A stretch of DNA of 64,000 nucleotides, taken from the NCBI GenBank assembly GCA_003242085.1, contig QBML01000018.1, positions 46,966 through 110,965 on the forward strand, given 5' to 3'. Under the pieces are notes generated by a model. It was not told the origin of the DNA. It saw nothing but the letters and a program-made list of their open reading frames with translations, and searched no databases. This document shows, one piece after another, positions 1-8,131 of the stretch (its first letter is position 1; each line of letters starts with the position of its first letter). The position numbers and the translations under genes were made by a program. This DNA comes from Pseudanabaena frigida (GTDB lineage Bacteria; Cyanobacteriota; Cyanobacteriia; Pseudanabaenales; Pseudanabaenaceae).

Positions 1-171
1 ATGTATAAACCCGTACAATTTGCATGGATTTCAGGATTATTCGGCAGTTGGCAAAACCTTCGCATCGCGCATTTCTTGACGATTCCGATCGTGCTTATCT
101 TTGCGATCGTGCATATCTTTTTATCTTTCCGAGTTGGTGGTTTAAAGATGATTCGTTCTATGTTTATTTAG
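1..171 (+). CDS. Cytochrome b (b561-like) membrane subunit, 3' part only
   Basis: This is the last 56 codons of a haem b membrane protein; the 5' part lies outside the window. It is identical to the end of the complete gene at 23080-23664. It contains the last two membrane segments, with histidines in the stretches RIAHFL and AIVHIF that are the usual haem ligands in this family. It is followed after 58 bases by the molybdopterin oxidoreductase gene. It is the left-hand end of the 6.25-kb direct repeat, so whether a full gene exists upstream cannot be seen. Confidence 0.85.
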   Translation: MYKPVQFAWISGLFGSWQNLRIAHFLTIPIVLIFAIVHIFLSFRVGGLKMIRSMFI

Positions 172-229
172 CTATTGGCTTTTAGCTTTTTCAAAAATCA
201 CTTAAAAGAATGCGTAGGATTATAAAAAA

Positions 230-991
230 ATGCAATTTGATAAATATCAGCACCGTCGGTTTTCACGTCGCCAGTTAATGCAGTATGCCAGCTTATCGGG
301 TATGGGCTTATTTTTGGGAAGTTGCTCTAGTGATTCTAGTCGAGTCAGCCCGATTTTTAAGCCACTCAACCAACAAGCGGGAAATGTGAAGGCTTTATTT
401 GAGCCACTCAACCAAAGTATTGAAGAACTAATCTTTCAAGCAAAAAATCCTGCCCCAGAATATCCAATTAGTGCGATCGAGCCTAACGCATTATTGATTA
501 ATTCCTTCGACACTACGCCTGTCATCGACCCTAATTCCTTTAAATTGATTATTGACGGTGAAGTGAATAATCCGATGCAACTAAGTATGAAGGATATTCA
601 ATCATTGCCATTGATTTCAATGGTGATCCGTCATATTTGTGTCGAAGGCTGGTCGGCGATCGTACAGTGGGGCGGTGTGCGTTTATACGATCTCGCAAAG
701 TTAGTGCAACCAAAAGCAGGAGCGCGTTATGTCTATTTTGAATCTGCCGACAACTATTATGAAAGCTGGGATATAGCTTCAGCTTTACATCCACAAACGT
801 TACTCGCTTATCAAAAGAATGGTCAACCAATGCCAGTTGAGAATGGCGCACCTCTTCGTTTGGCTTCTCCAATTAAGCTCGGCTATAAGCTCTCAAAATG
901 GGTGATTCGCGTTCACTTTACAAATGAACTAGTCCAAAAACGTCTAGGTTATTGGGAAGATGAAGGTTATGAATGGTTTGCTGGATTATAA
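230..991 (+). CDS. Molybdopterin-dependent oxidoreductase, sulfite oxidase/MsrP-like, exported (copy 1)
   Basis: The 253-residue protein belongs to the sulfite oxidase fold family, whose exported members (for example MsrP/YedY) reduce or oxidise small substrates at a molybdenum cofactor. The N-terminus has a twin-arginine-like motif (RRFSRRQL, about 9-16) followed by a hydrophobic stretch and a lipobox LGSC with Cys32, suggesting a Tat-exported lipoprotein. The expected molybdenum-ligand cysteine is Cys137 in RHICVEGWS. The gene follows a cytochrome b gene, a plausible electron donor. Its stop codon overlaps the stop of the convergent methyltransferase gene. The substrate is not known. Identical copy at 23723-24484. 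Confidence 0.85.
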   Translation: MQFDKYQHRRFSRRQLMQYASLSGMGLFLGSCSSDSSRVSPIFKPLNQQAGNVKALFEPLNQSIEELIFQAKNPAPEYPISAIEPNALLINSFDTTPVIDPNSFKLIIDGEVNNPMQLSMKDIQSLPLISMVIRHICVEGWSAIVQWGGVRLYDLAKLVQPKAGARYVYFESADNYYESWDIASALHPQTLLAYQKNGQPMPVENGAPLRLASPIKLGYKLSKWVIRVHFTNELVQKRLGYWEDEGYEWFAGL

Positions 992-2323
992 GTTTGCGTA
1001 TGCATTAGCAAATAAACTCATTTGCTCTATCTTGTTTTCAATAGAACTTACACAATTATCTTTTTCAACCTTAGTTTTTAATTCAATGCTATTGAGTAAT
1101 GCAATCAGACTTCTCCCTACAGCAAAAGCTAAGTTTACAGGGACTGCATTCCCAATCTGCTTATATTGGCTCGATATTGGACCAGAAAAATTCCAATCAT
1201 CAGGGAATGTTTGAATACGGGCATACTCCCTCACCGTGAGAGGTCTACTTTCTTCAGGGTGACATCTTTCGGTTTGTTTTTGAGCGGGGCTACAAGTTAA
1301 TGTTAGGCTTGGTTCATCCCATGCTAGTCTACGAGTCATTCCTGTCTTTCCTCCACCAAGAAAATAACTTCCTTGCATATATTCACGCTGTAAATCATCT
1401 GGCAAATTGCGCCAATAGCCGCCTTGAGGAACAAGCTTTAAGATTTCCGCTTTTCTTTTGGGATATTTCTGTCCAATAGACTCAGGTACATCATTTGGAT
1501 AAAGTTCACCACCTTTGAGAGCATCTTTCAAGACATAAACTCGCTTGTAGGGTGAAGGCCATTGAAATTTTGCGTACTTCAATAAGTCATTACGAATACC
1601 AACCAGCATTAATCGCTCGCGCTTTTGCGGCACTTTATAGAAAATCGCTTTTAATACTCTCGGCTCAATTAACGTATATCCCAAACCAGAAATAACCGAT
1701 TTAATTACTTCAATAGTCCTGCCATTGTCATGTTCGAGTAATCCTCTAACATTCTCCCCAAGAAAAACTTTTGGTTGAGATTCTTTAATTACACGGGCAA
1801 ACTCAAAAAACAATGTTCCGCGCGTATCCTCAAACCCTAATTGATTGCCAGCATAAGAAAAAGCCTGACAAGGAAACCCGCCAGAAATAAAGTCAATCCC
1901 TTTAAAGGTCGTAAAATCTACATTCTGAATATCTCCTTCAATTACGTTCCACTCTGGTCTATTTTCTCTAAGTGTATTGCAAGCGTGCTTATCAAACTCA
2001 TTTAGTGCAACAGCCTCAAATCCAGCCTTTTCAAGACCGATCGCTAATCCACCAGCACCAGCAAAAAGCTCAATAGATGAGAATTTTCTGACAGGTTTGA
2101 TCTGGATTTCAGAATCCCAGTTAGAATTCAACATATCCCGAATTTCTTTAAACTCGGTTAATTGATCGATTCTGTATTGTTTTTTGCCCGAAATGCATGT
2201 AAAAGGTTTTATTTTGCCACTTTTTTCCCACTTTAATAATGTTGATTTGGAAACAGACACAATATCCGCTAACAGTTCAGCATTGATGCTATTTTCATAT
2301 ATCGAAGTCATGAAACCCTGCAT
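986..2323 (-). CDS. C5-cytosine DNA methyltransferase with N-terminal HTH (copy 1)
   Basis: This 445-residue enzyme methylates cytosine at C5. The conserved motifs are in order: I FAGAGG (87-92), IV GGFPCQ with catalytic Cys152, VI ENV (190-192), VIII QKRERL (233-238), then a motif IX-like RIQTFPDDW and motif X QIGNAVP near the C-terminus. Residues about 10-60 form a MerR-like helix-turn-helix, a layout in some type II methyltransferases that repress their own operon. The start lies inside the 3' end of the restriction gene (29-base overlap, or 17 if Met5 is used). By its Eco47II-type partner the target is probably a GGNCC/GGWCC-like site (inference). AT-rich and without complete GCGATCGC octamers, unlike its neighbours, which suggests transfer. 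Confidence 0.93.
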   Translation of the reverse strand: MQGFMTSIYENSINAELLADIVSVSKSTLLKWEKSGKIKPFTCISGKKQYRIDQLTEFKEIRDMLNSNWDSEIQIKPVRKFSSIELFAGAGGLAIGLEKAGFEAVALNEFDKHACNTLRENRPEWNVIEGDIQNVDFTTFKGIDFISGGFPCQAFSYAGNQLGFEDTRGTLFFEFARVIKESQPKVFLGENVRGLLEHDNGRTIEVIKSVISGLGYTLIEPRVLKAIFYKVPQKRERLMLVGIRNDLLKYAKFQWPSPYKRVYVLKDALKGGELYPNDVPESIGQKYPKRKAEILKLVPQGGYWRNLPDDLQREYMQGSYFLGGGKTGMTRRLAWDEPSLTLTCSPAQKQTERCHPEESRPLTVREYARIQTFPDDWNFSGPISSQYKQIGNAVPVNLAFAVGRSLIALLNSIELKTKVEKDNCVSSIENKIEQMSLFANAYANL

Positions 2324-3038
2324 ATTTACGAAATGACAATAAATAGATACTCTTTAGGAGATTGTTATCAATCTCTTTTAATTCGTTCACTACTGTATTT
2401 GACTTCTCAGAAAGTTTAACATTGGAAACAACATCTTCGATTATCCTAGGTAACGCAGTACATAATTTCTTAAAAGCTAATTTATCATCCGTAACAATTT
2501 CATAAAATTTGTCAATCGAGACTCTACGAATTTTTTCATGTGAGACTTTATTTTTATCAATACTCACAGTCCATTGTATATTTTGGCTATTAGAAGCGAT
2601 GACTTCAACTAACATACAAGTGGCATTAGGATCTTTTATCAGTGTATCTTGCATTCGCATGTATGTATTTTTGGAAGATGATAAATTCATAGTGTTATGC
2701 TTGTTTTTCATTTCTACATAAACCTTCTTCGATTCATTTATAACGTCATACCCCTGACTTGGCACAGTCCATCCATTACCAAGAAACTTAAAAATATTCT
2801 GATGAAAATAACCTATGTGGTTTGTGTTGCTCTTATCTAACTATCTAATGATTTCGCTCTCAAGAACATCTTCAATATCTTTTTTGTATACTTTTGAATC
2901 AAATGTCAGTTTTACTGGATCAATTAAGTTACTGTTAAATTCTGCTAGATCGATCTGAAATCGATATTTCATTACAGTATCTTTTACATGCTGGAAAATA
3001 TCATCATCACTGATAAATCCTAAATTGTATTTTTTCAT
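2295..3038 (-). pseudogene. Eco47II-type restriction endonuclease, broken by one in-frame TAG (copy 1)
   Basis: The reading frame from 3038 to 2295 would encode about 247 residues of the Eco47II family (type II enzymes cutting GGNCC-like sites). The first 65 codons end in ESEIIR, then TAG at 2843-2841. The frame continues open (LDKSNTNHIGYFHQN, then GNGWTVPSQGYDV) to the natural stop, with the family-typical VEMKNKHNTM segment after it. The expected residue at the stop is Gln, so one CAG-to-TAG change explains it. Reinitiation at the GTG near 2765 would give only the last 156 residues, without the N-terminus. The same stop is in copy 2. The enzyme is probably dead, leaving an orphan methyltransferase. 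Confidence 0.88.
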
Positions 3039-3453
3039 TTTTCTAGTTAATTAAAATCAAATGAAACCTTAAACAACATACTAGACATAGTTTGTTATTC
3101 TAATCAAACTATAAAAGTTTTAGATAAATAATTAAGTTTTCGCTTAATCATTTTACTCTATTTTTTCTCTTTTACATTTCATGCATATAGAGGAGGCTAA
3201 GATCGCTCTTGATGCATTATGTAAGAACTATCCATCTTTCTTGATATTCAAAGGACTAAGAACGAAATCGCATTTTTATATTAATCTTGCACTTCAGAAA
3301 GCATTATAATTAAAATGAGTATTGAAACATCTATCCACAATTAGACCTCTTGCATAAAGAGCAATACTTTTAGGAGGGGTTTAGAAAGACGATTGAGACG
3401 CATCAGATCGTAACTAATGAGATTTATCGCCCTAGCAGTAGGGAAAATGAAAA
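3039..3453. other. Intergenic region with a 42-codon ORF and possible transposase remnant (copy 1)
   Basis: No established gene is seen. Bases 3181-3309 hold an open frame of 42 codons (begins MHIEEAKIALDAL, ends with TAA) that I do not recognise and that lacks a convincing ribosome site. 3341-3447 may be an insertion-sequence remnant and is listed separately. The first 140 bases are very AT-rich and probably contain the promoter of the restriction-modification operon, but no clear -10/-35 pair stands out. Confidence 0.5.
3341..3447 (-). mobile_element. Possible transposase C-terminal remnant next to an IS-like end (copy 1)
   Basis: On the minus strand a frame is open for about 35 codons and ends RLNRLSKPLLKVLLFMQEV then TAA. 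The DNA at its end, AGACCTCTTGCATAA, resembles the ends I associate with cyanobacterial IS elements. There is no transposase body, no second end and no target duplication. It could equally be chance. Repeated at 26834-26940. Confidence 0.25.
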
Positions 3454-4548
3454 ATGCTAAAACTCTTCAATTCATCTAAAGATAAGACAAACAATGCGAT
3501 CGCCAAAGCGGTAAAATCCTTAACTCAACATGGAATCAGTGAAACAGAACAGGAGAATTTCATTGCTTTCTTACAAAGCGAAGACAACCGCTCTCTCTAC
3601 CATACAAATCCACGCCTGATTGCCGATCGGTTGAAGCTCTCAGAGCGCGATACATTAAAACTTTTAGTAGCATCCTTAAAGGAAGGAATTGTCACTCTTA
3701 ATTGGGACATCCAATGTCCAGTATGTCAGGGGGTTGATTTTGCAGCAACTCAATTATGCGATCTCAGGACATTGCATGTTTGTCCTGTGTGTTTTCACAA
3801 GCACGAGTCAGATGCCGATCGGCAAGTACGAGTTACATTTAGCATCGATGAAAGACTGCGATCGCTACCCAAAGAAGCAGACGATCCAGCATTTCGCAAT
3901 CATGTTGATGCCCAGTACGGAGTAGTTTCAGGACATCGACTCTTAACCTTACAAATGTTTCGCGAGCTATTCCCCCGTGAAACCATCCCGCCAAATGAAA
4001 GCTTACTGATTCGACAAGTCACAATTTTATTCACCGATTTAGCTGGTTCAACAGCTCTCTACAGCCAACAAGGAGATTCCCAAGCCTATAGCCTAGTCAA
4101 TCAACATTTTAATCTTCTCTTTGAAATTGTCGATCAACATAATGGCGCGGTAATTAAAACGATTGGCGACGCAATTATGGCAACCTTTACTTCGCCCGAT
4201 GACGGGCTAAAAGCAGCGATCGCAATGCAAGCAAGAATGCAGAGTTTCAATCAGAGTATTCAATCTTCAGAGCATCAACTAATTCTTAAAATAGGTGTCC
4301 ATGCAGGGCCTTGTATTAGTGTCAACCTCAACGATCGCAATGACTACTTTGGCACTACGGTGAATACTGCGGCAAGAGTCCAAGGTCTCAGTCAAGGCAA
4401 TGACATCGTATTCACCGCATCGTTACGCAATCAAGCGCAGGCGATCGAATCTATAAAACACTACATTAGCGAACAGAGTTCTGTTAATTTAAAAGGCTTA
4501 AGCGAACCAATAGTAGTTTTTCGGATGAAGGCTAATCATAAAATTTGA
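3454..4548 (+). CDS. Class III adenylate cyclase with zinc-ribbon-like N-terminal region (copy 1)
   Basis: This 364-residue soluble protein makes cyclic nucleotide from a nucleoside triphosphate. Residues 1-130 contain two CPVC knuckles (88-91 and 110-113), suggesting a four-cysteine zinc ribbon. The class III catalytic domain begins near 188. Metal-binding Asp are in FTDLAGST (Asp195) and KTIGDA (Asp239). Lys235 in KTIGDA favours ATP over GTP, and NTAAR (Asn304, Arg308) supplies the transition-state residues, so the site looks complete. No membrane segment is present. The N-terminal part may sense metal or redox state (inference). Downstream is a long hairpin, then a pilin-like gene. Identical copy at 26947-28041. 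Confidence 0.9.
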   Translation: MLKLFNSSKDKTNNAIAKAVKSLTQHGISETEQENFIAFLQSEDNRSLYHTNPRLIADRLKLSERDTLKLLVASLKEGIVTLNWDIQCPVCQGVDFAATQLCDLRTLHVCPVCFHKHESDADRQVRVTFSIDERLRSLPKEADDPAFRNHVDAQYGVVSGHRLLTLQMFRELFPRETIPPNESLLIRQVTILFTDLAGSTALYSQQGDSQAYSLVNQHFNLLFEIVDQHNGAVIKTIGDAIMATFTSPDDGLKAAIAMQARMQSFNQSIQSSEHQLILKIGVHAGPCISVNLNDRNDYFGTTVNTAARVQGLSQGNDIVFTASLRNQAQAIESIKHYISEQSSVNLKGLSEPIVVFRMKANHKI

Positions 4549-4564
4549 GATGTCATTAGAACCA

Positions 4565-4615
4565 CAAGAGATTTTTTAAAAGTGTTGATTCGCAACACTT
4601 TTAAAAAATCTCTTG
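4565..4615. terminator. Long perfect hairpin (family with CAAG...CTTG ends, copy 1)
   Basis: Twenty-three-base arms (CAAGAGATTTTTTAAAAGTG and on) surround a 5-base loop just after the cyclase stop. There is no T-tract beyond the stem, so its role as a Rho-independent terminator is uncertain. The flank ACCACAAG and the following GGGTTT recur around hairpins at 38837 and 42951, whose stems differ. Same at 28058-28108. Confidence 0.7.
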
Positions 4616-4666
4616 CTTCGGGTTTAATCATAGATCGCTATGAGATTGCAGATGGAGTTTAAAATC

Positions 4667-5191
4667 ATGTCTAATCTAACTGAGAAGCCTAAAGCAGATT
4701 CCAAGAGCGTAAATTTAAAACGATTACTTTTATTCTCAGGACTTGGTGCTATCCCAATTGGAATTGCGGTATGTTTTATCTATGTTCCACCTAGTTGCGC
4801 TTGTCGCGATCGAGGCATAGATGCTTCTGGCGCTTACATCCGTGCTCAACAAGCATATTCCTTAGAACATAAAACTTTTACTAGTTCCTATCAATCTTTG
4901 GGTATTAAGGAGATACCTACACAAACACCTCTCTTCAATATTTCGACAGAAGTCAGTAAGGATAAAGTAGTCGTATATGGAACGCCACGAGATGTACCTA
5001 CAGACTTGTTTCGATTAGGACTCACCAAAGCCGAAACTCGTAGTTTTGTGAATGCAGCTTTCTATGACAAAAAAAGCCAAACACCTATTTCTATATCTTG
5101 CGTATCTGAGAAAAGCACATTAGAGAAACCTCCAACCCCTGCTTTTAATGGAGAGAAATTGACTTGTCCTGTTGGTTTCACAAGTAAATAA
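4667..5191 (+). CDS. Pilin-like membrane-anchored protein of unknown role (copy 1)
   Basis: The start at 4667 (MSNLTEKPKADSK) is chosen because GGAG lies at normal spacing; an upstream in-frame ATG at 4640 would add nine residues. The 174-residue protein has one N-terminal membrane segment (LLLFSGLGAIPIGIAVCFIY), then a CAC-containing loop and an exported domain beginning GAYIRAQQAYSLEH, reminiscent of type IV pilin-like (major/minor pilin) globular domains. The classic prepilin peptidase motif is absent, so pilus assembly is not shown. Two cysteines near the C-terminus (ISISCVS and KLTCPVG) could form a disulfide. Identical copy at 28160-28684. Confidence 0.6.
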   Translation: MSNLTEKPKADSKSVNLKRLLLFSGLGAIPIGIAVCFIYVPPSCACRDRGIDASGAYIRAQQAYSLEHKTFTSSYQSLGIKEIPTQTPLFNISTEVSKDKVVVYGTPRDVPTDLFRLGLTKAETRSFVNAAFYDKKSQTPISISCVSEKSTLEKPPTPAFNGEKLTCPVGFTSK

Positions 5192-5583
5192 CGACTTGCC
5201 GCTATTCGCGAACAAAAAAGCCTCAATCAACCATTGAGAGCATTTCTCTGAAATGCTCTCAATGGTTGATTGATTTGATTTAAGCACAAAGTACTGTCTC
5301 TCTTTTTTGATTTCGCGATCGCTGAGAAGCATAAAAGTTAGATTCATTGTAAATTTTCCTTTCTCATACAATAAAGATTATCTAAAGAATTGATTAGAGA
5401 AAGACGATTGCAAACTTAAATAAGTTTACATATTTATAGTCAAACAGTAGTTTATAGAAATTTTACAACTTAATGAAGTTCGAGTAATGCCCTCGTCGCA
5501 AGTGGGAGACATCACTCCATTAGCTTCATTTGATTGTAAAGCACTGTATACACTATTAGAAATGAGTGAACTAAGGTGCATGA
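5192..5583. other. Intergenic region upstream of pntA (copy 1)
   Basis: It holds a perfect hairpin (5223-5273, arms TCAATCAACCATTGAGAGCA and complement) followed by TTTAAGCACAAAGTACTGT, a variant of a flank found after other hairpins in this window. The rest is AT-rich and presumably contains the pntA promoter. The minus-strand frame at 5120-5371 overlaps the preceding gene and the hairpin and is not credible. Confidence 0.6.
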
Positions 5584-6253
5584 ATGAAGATAGGCGTTAT
5601 CAAGGAAATAGAATTTGGAGAACGTAGGGTAGCTCTAATTCCTGAAGTGGTAGGTCGTTTGGTCAAAAATGGTTTAGAAGTTTTGATCGAAAGTCATGCT
5701 GGTGAATCATCTTTTTTTGCGAATGATACTTATGAAGAAGTCGGAGCCAAGATTATTACAGATAAAAGTATTCTGATTAATGAGTCGGACATTTTATTAA
5801 AAGTGGGCGCACCTCGCGAAGAAGAGGTAAATATGTTCAAACAAGGGCAAATTACCATCGGATTTCTCAATCCTCTAGGTAGACCCGAACTGATTCGCCG
5901 CCTCGCGCATCAAGGTGTGACAGCGATGAGCATGGAAATGATCCCACGCAGCAGTCGGGCGCAGAGTATGGACGCACTATCTTCGCAAGCTTCGATCGCT
6001 GGTTACAAAGCAGTTCTCATTGCCGCAGCAGCATTACCCAAATATCTCCCGATGCTGACGACAGCAGCAGGCACAATCCCACCCGCAAAGGTGGTGGTGT
6101 TGGGCGCAGGTGTGGCAGGGCTTCAGGCGATCGCTACAGCTCGTCGTCTCGGCGCACAGGTTGAAGCTTACGATATCCGTCCCGCAGTGCGGGAAGAAGT
6201 CCAGAGTCTCGGTGCAAAATTTATTGACGTGTTTTTAGAAGAAGATACTACTG
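5584..6253 (+). pseudogene. pntA: NAD(P) transhydrogenase alpha subunit, truncated at the repeat junction
   Basis: The first 223 codons are identical to the complete pntA at 29077-30222 and include the Rossmann motif VVVLGAGVAGLQA. After 6253 the frame runs 67 codons into unrelated DNA (antisense to the phytochelatin synthase fragment) and stops at 6456. About 158 C-terminal residues are lost, including part of the NAD-binding domain, and no pntA2/pntB follows. The product should be non-functional. The break coincides exactly with the end of the 6.25-kb repeat. Confidence 0.9.
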
Positions 6254-6642
6254 TTCATGCCTCGGCGACGAAGAGCATTCGCAGATGTAACTTTGCTAGT
6301 TTTCTCATTATTAAAAAAGTTGTCTTGAGTGAAAGTACGGAACTTTGGATATTCAGGTGCTTCAGGGGCAGGAATATTCAAAGCATTCAGTACCATAACC
6401 ATGCTAGCTACCCCGCAAAAAGCTTGATTTTGCTGCGTGATAAAGTGAATACTTAAAGGGAAGTAATCAGTTCTATTCTCACTGTTAATTAATAACTTTT
6501 CCTCATCCACAGAGTTAAATGGAATTAAATTTGAGGGGAGTTCGAGGGTTTGGGCAAGTGAACTAGAACCTGTAATCGACAAGCTCAGAATCAAAGCTTG
6601 GATAGTAATTGCAAAAAGTTTCATACACTTTATTTTGAACAA
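6254..6642 (-). pseudogene. Phytochelatin synthase-like cysteine peptidase, 3' end lost at the junction
   Basis: The minus-strand frame begins at 6642, or more likely at Met7 (6624), giving a signal peptide (MKLFAITIQALILSLSIT...SLAQ). It matches the cyanobacterial phytochelatin synthase type: DYFPLSIHFITQQNQAFCGV with the catalytic Cys, then VMVLNALNIPAPE and FTQDNFFNNEKT. The similarity stops near RRRGM at base 6257, and the frame then enters pntA antisense sequence. The His and Asp of the triad are missing, so the remnant cannot be active. Full-length relatives act on glutathione outside or inside the cytoplasm. This is the partner gene cut by the same junction as pntA. Confidence 0.82.
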
Positions 6643-6978
6643 TTAATCATTTGGTGAAAAGTGAAAAGCTCGGCTACTGGTTTGAGGAAATCTTGCCAAG
6701 ATTATATAGCTATAGACATTTCAAAACCCAAGAGAGAGTTGCGGCGGTTCACGCCGCAACTCTCTCTTGGGTTTGGGGTTTGTTTGTCCTTAATAATTGG
6801 CTACCGCTATAAGTAGCTCAGCATAAATAAACTTAGAAGTGTATGTCGCCCACATAGAGGGCAACATACACTTGAGTCACTTAAATATGTTACATAAAAT
6901 ACAAAAAACTGGCAGATAAAGAAATATTGATTATGATTAGAACAATGCCAAATAAAACATAATCGAAAAGAGACATCA
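6643..6978. other. Intergenic region with a long hairpin
   Basis: 6724-6774 is a perfect hairpin with 23-base arms (AAACCCAAGAGAGAGTTGCG and on; loop GTTCA). A smaller inverted repeat, GTGTATGTCGCCC / GGGCAACATACAC, lies at 6840-6873. No gene is seen. Confidence 0.6.
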
Positions 6979-8049
6979 ATGGTTTCTACCAACAGCAAGA
7001 TAGGTATTATCGGCGCAGGGACATCGGGGGCTTATCTTGCCAGTCTACTCATTCAAGAAGGATTTCAGGTTACTTTGTTTGAGAAAGCCCCAGTAGTCCG
7101 TACCGATGGATGTGGCATTCTGATCGTCCAATCGGGAATGAAAGCACTGCATGAGGGCAACCCCAAAATTACTCAAAAAATTATTGAAGCTGGTAATCCT
7201 GTTAAATTATTTGAGTTCCGTAATCTTAAGGGGGGATTCATCAATTCAGAAGCCGTTACCTATGCTGAAGACGAACTACCAGGAATGCTCGTTCACCGCA
7301 AGGCTATTTTAGAAGCAATTCTCGATACTTTACCCCCCGATCGGATTCAGTTTAATGCTCAATTGTCAGCCATCTCTCAAACCGATCGTAGCGCGATCGC
7401 CCATTTTAAAGATGGCAGTCAATGGGAAGGAGATTTAATTATTGGTGCAGATGGGATTCTGTCTAAGGTGCGTCAGTCCGTCGTTCCCAATGTTGAGCTT
7501 AACTATCTAGGCGATCTCGTTTGGCGCGGAATTGTTGAAGATCGTAGCTTCTGTCCCGAAGGCAACTTCTTTGTTTATGTCCGTGGTCGCGGCATTTATG
7601 CGAACTTCTTTCATATTGACGATACTCACACCCATTGGGGATTCTTTATCGAAACTGAACAAACGGATGCTGAGAAGGGAATACTCCAGCCGACTAATAC
7701 AACTATTCCTGCTCAAGAATTAGCGAAACTTCCTGAAGATGCCCGAAAGGTAATTGAATCAACACCTTCAGAAACTATGATTTGTCGTTATTCCTACGAT
7801 ATCGATCCCTTACCAAAGTTATATGATGGTCGCGTGCTTTTAATTGGTGATGCGGCTCATGCAAAGAGTTCTACTCGTGCTAGAGGAATGACTTCAGGAT
7901 GGGAAGATGGCTTGTTGCTAACGCAGTATCTCAAATCCAGTGCCAGTATTACCGAGGCTCTTGAGAATTACCAGACCGAGAGATTACCGATTGTCCATGA
8001 ATATCAACGCACCAGTCGCGAAGTAAGTCGAAAAATTGGTCGTCGTTAA
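6979..8049 (+). CDS. FAD-dependent monooxygenase (UbiH/PHBH-like)
   Basis: The 356-residue protein is a group A flavin monooxygenase, using NAD(P)H and oxygen to hydroxylate or epoxidise a substrate that the sequence does not reveal. The FAD-binding dinucleotide motif is GIIGAGTSGAYLA (about 9-21). A middle motif is DLIIGADGILSKVR, and the late ribityl-binding motif is VLLIGDAAHAKS (about 290-301). No signal peptide or membrane segment is present. A hairpin (8060-8088) follows, so it is probably monocistronic. Confidence 0.88.
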   Translation: MVSTNSKIGIIGAGTSGAYLASLLIQEGFQVTLFEKAPVVRTDGCGILIVQSGMKALHEGNPKITQKIIEAGNPVKLFEFRNLKGGFINSEAVTYAEDELPGMLVHRKAILEAILDTLPPDRIQFNAQLSAISQTDRSAIAHFKDGSQWEGDLIIGADGILSKVRQSVVPNVELNYLGDLVWRGIVEDRSFCPEGNFFVYVRGRGIYANFFHIDDTHTHWGFFIETEQTDAEKGILQPTNTTIPAQELAKLPEDARKVIESTPSETMICRYSYDIDPLPKLYDGRVLLIGDAAHAKSSTRARGMTSGWEDGLLLTQYLKSSASITEALENYQTERLPIVHEYQRTSREVSRKIGRR

Positions 8050-8059
8050 CAGATAGATA

Positions 8060-8088
8060 GAGAATGCGCCCCTTCGGGGCGCATTCTC
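8060..8088. terminator. GC-rich hairpin
   Basis: GAGAATGCGCCCC / GGGGCGCATTCTC with a TTC loop sits 11 bases after the monooxygenase stop. No T-tract follows; it may terminate or stabilise the transcript. Confidence 0.65.
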
Positions 8089-8131
8089 TCAAACCATAAA
8101 GGCAAAGTTGCTTAGGAAAAAGACAAATTAA

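Larger units (their letters stand above)
1..6253. repeat. Long direct repeat, copy 1 (same as 23494-29746)
   Basis: Every stretch compared between 1-6253 and 23494-29746 is identical, at a constant offset of 23,493 bases. The right end is sharp: both copies read GAAGATACTACTG, then copy 1 continues TTCATGCC and copy 2 continues CCACAGGT. The left end is not visible because the repeat runs to base 1. No insertion sequence, integrase or terminal inverted repeat is seen at the right border. Copy 2 has intact genes on both sides and looks native. Copy 1 is either a recent duplication or an assembly product. Confidence 0.95.

Noticed and set aside
960..1214. 84-codon plus-strand frame antisense to the methyltransferase (and copy at 24453)
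   Set aside because: Overlaps the conserved C-terminus of a clear methyltransferase; shadow frame.
5120..5371. 83-codon minus-strand frame overlapping the pilin-like gene (and its copy at 28613)
   Set aside because: It reads through a perfect hairpin and the opposite strand of a real gene; no similarity or ribosome site.
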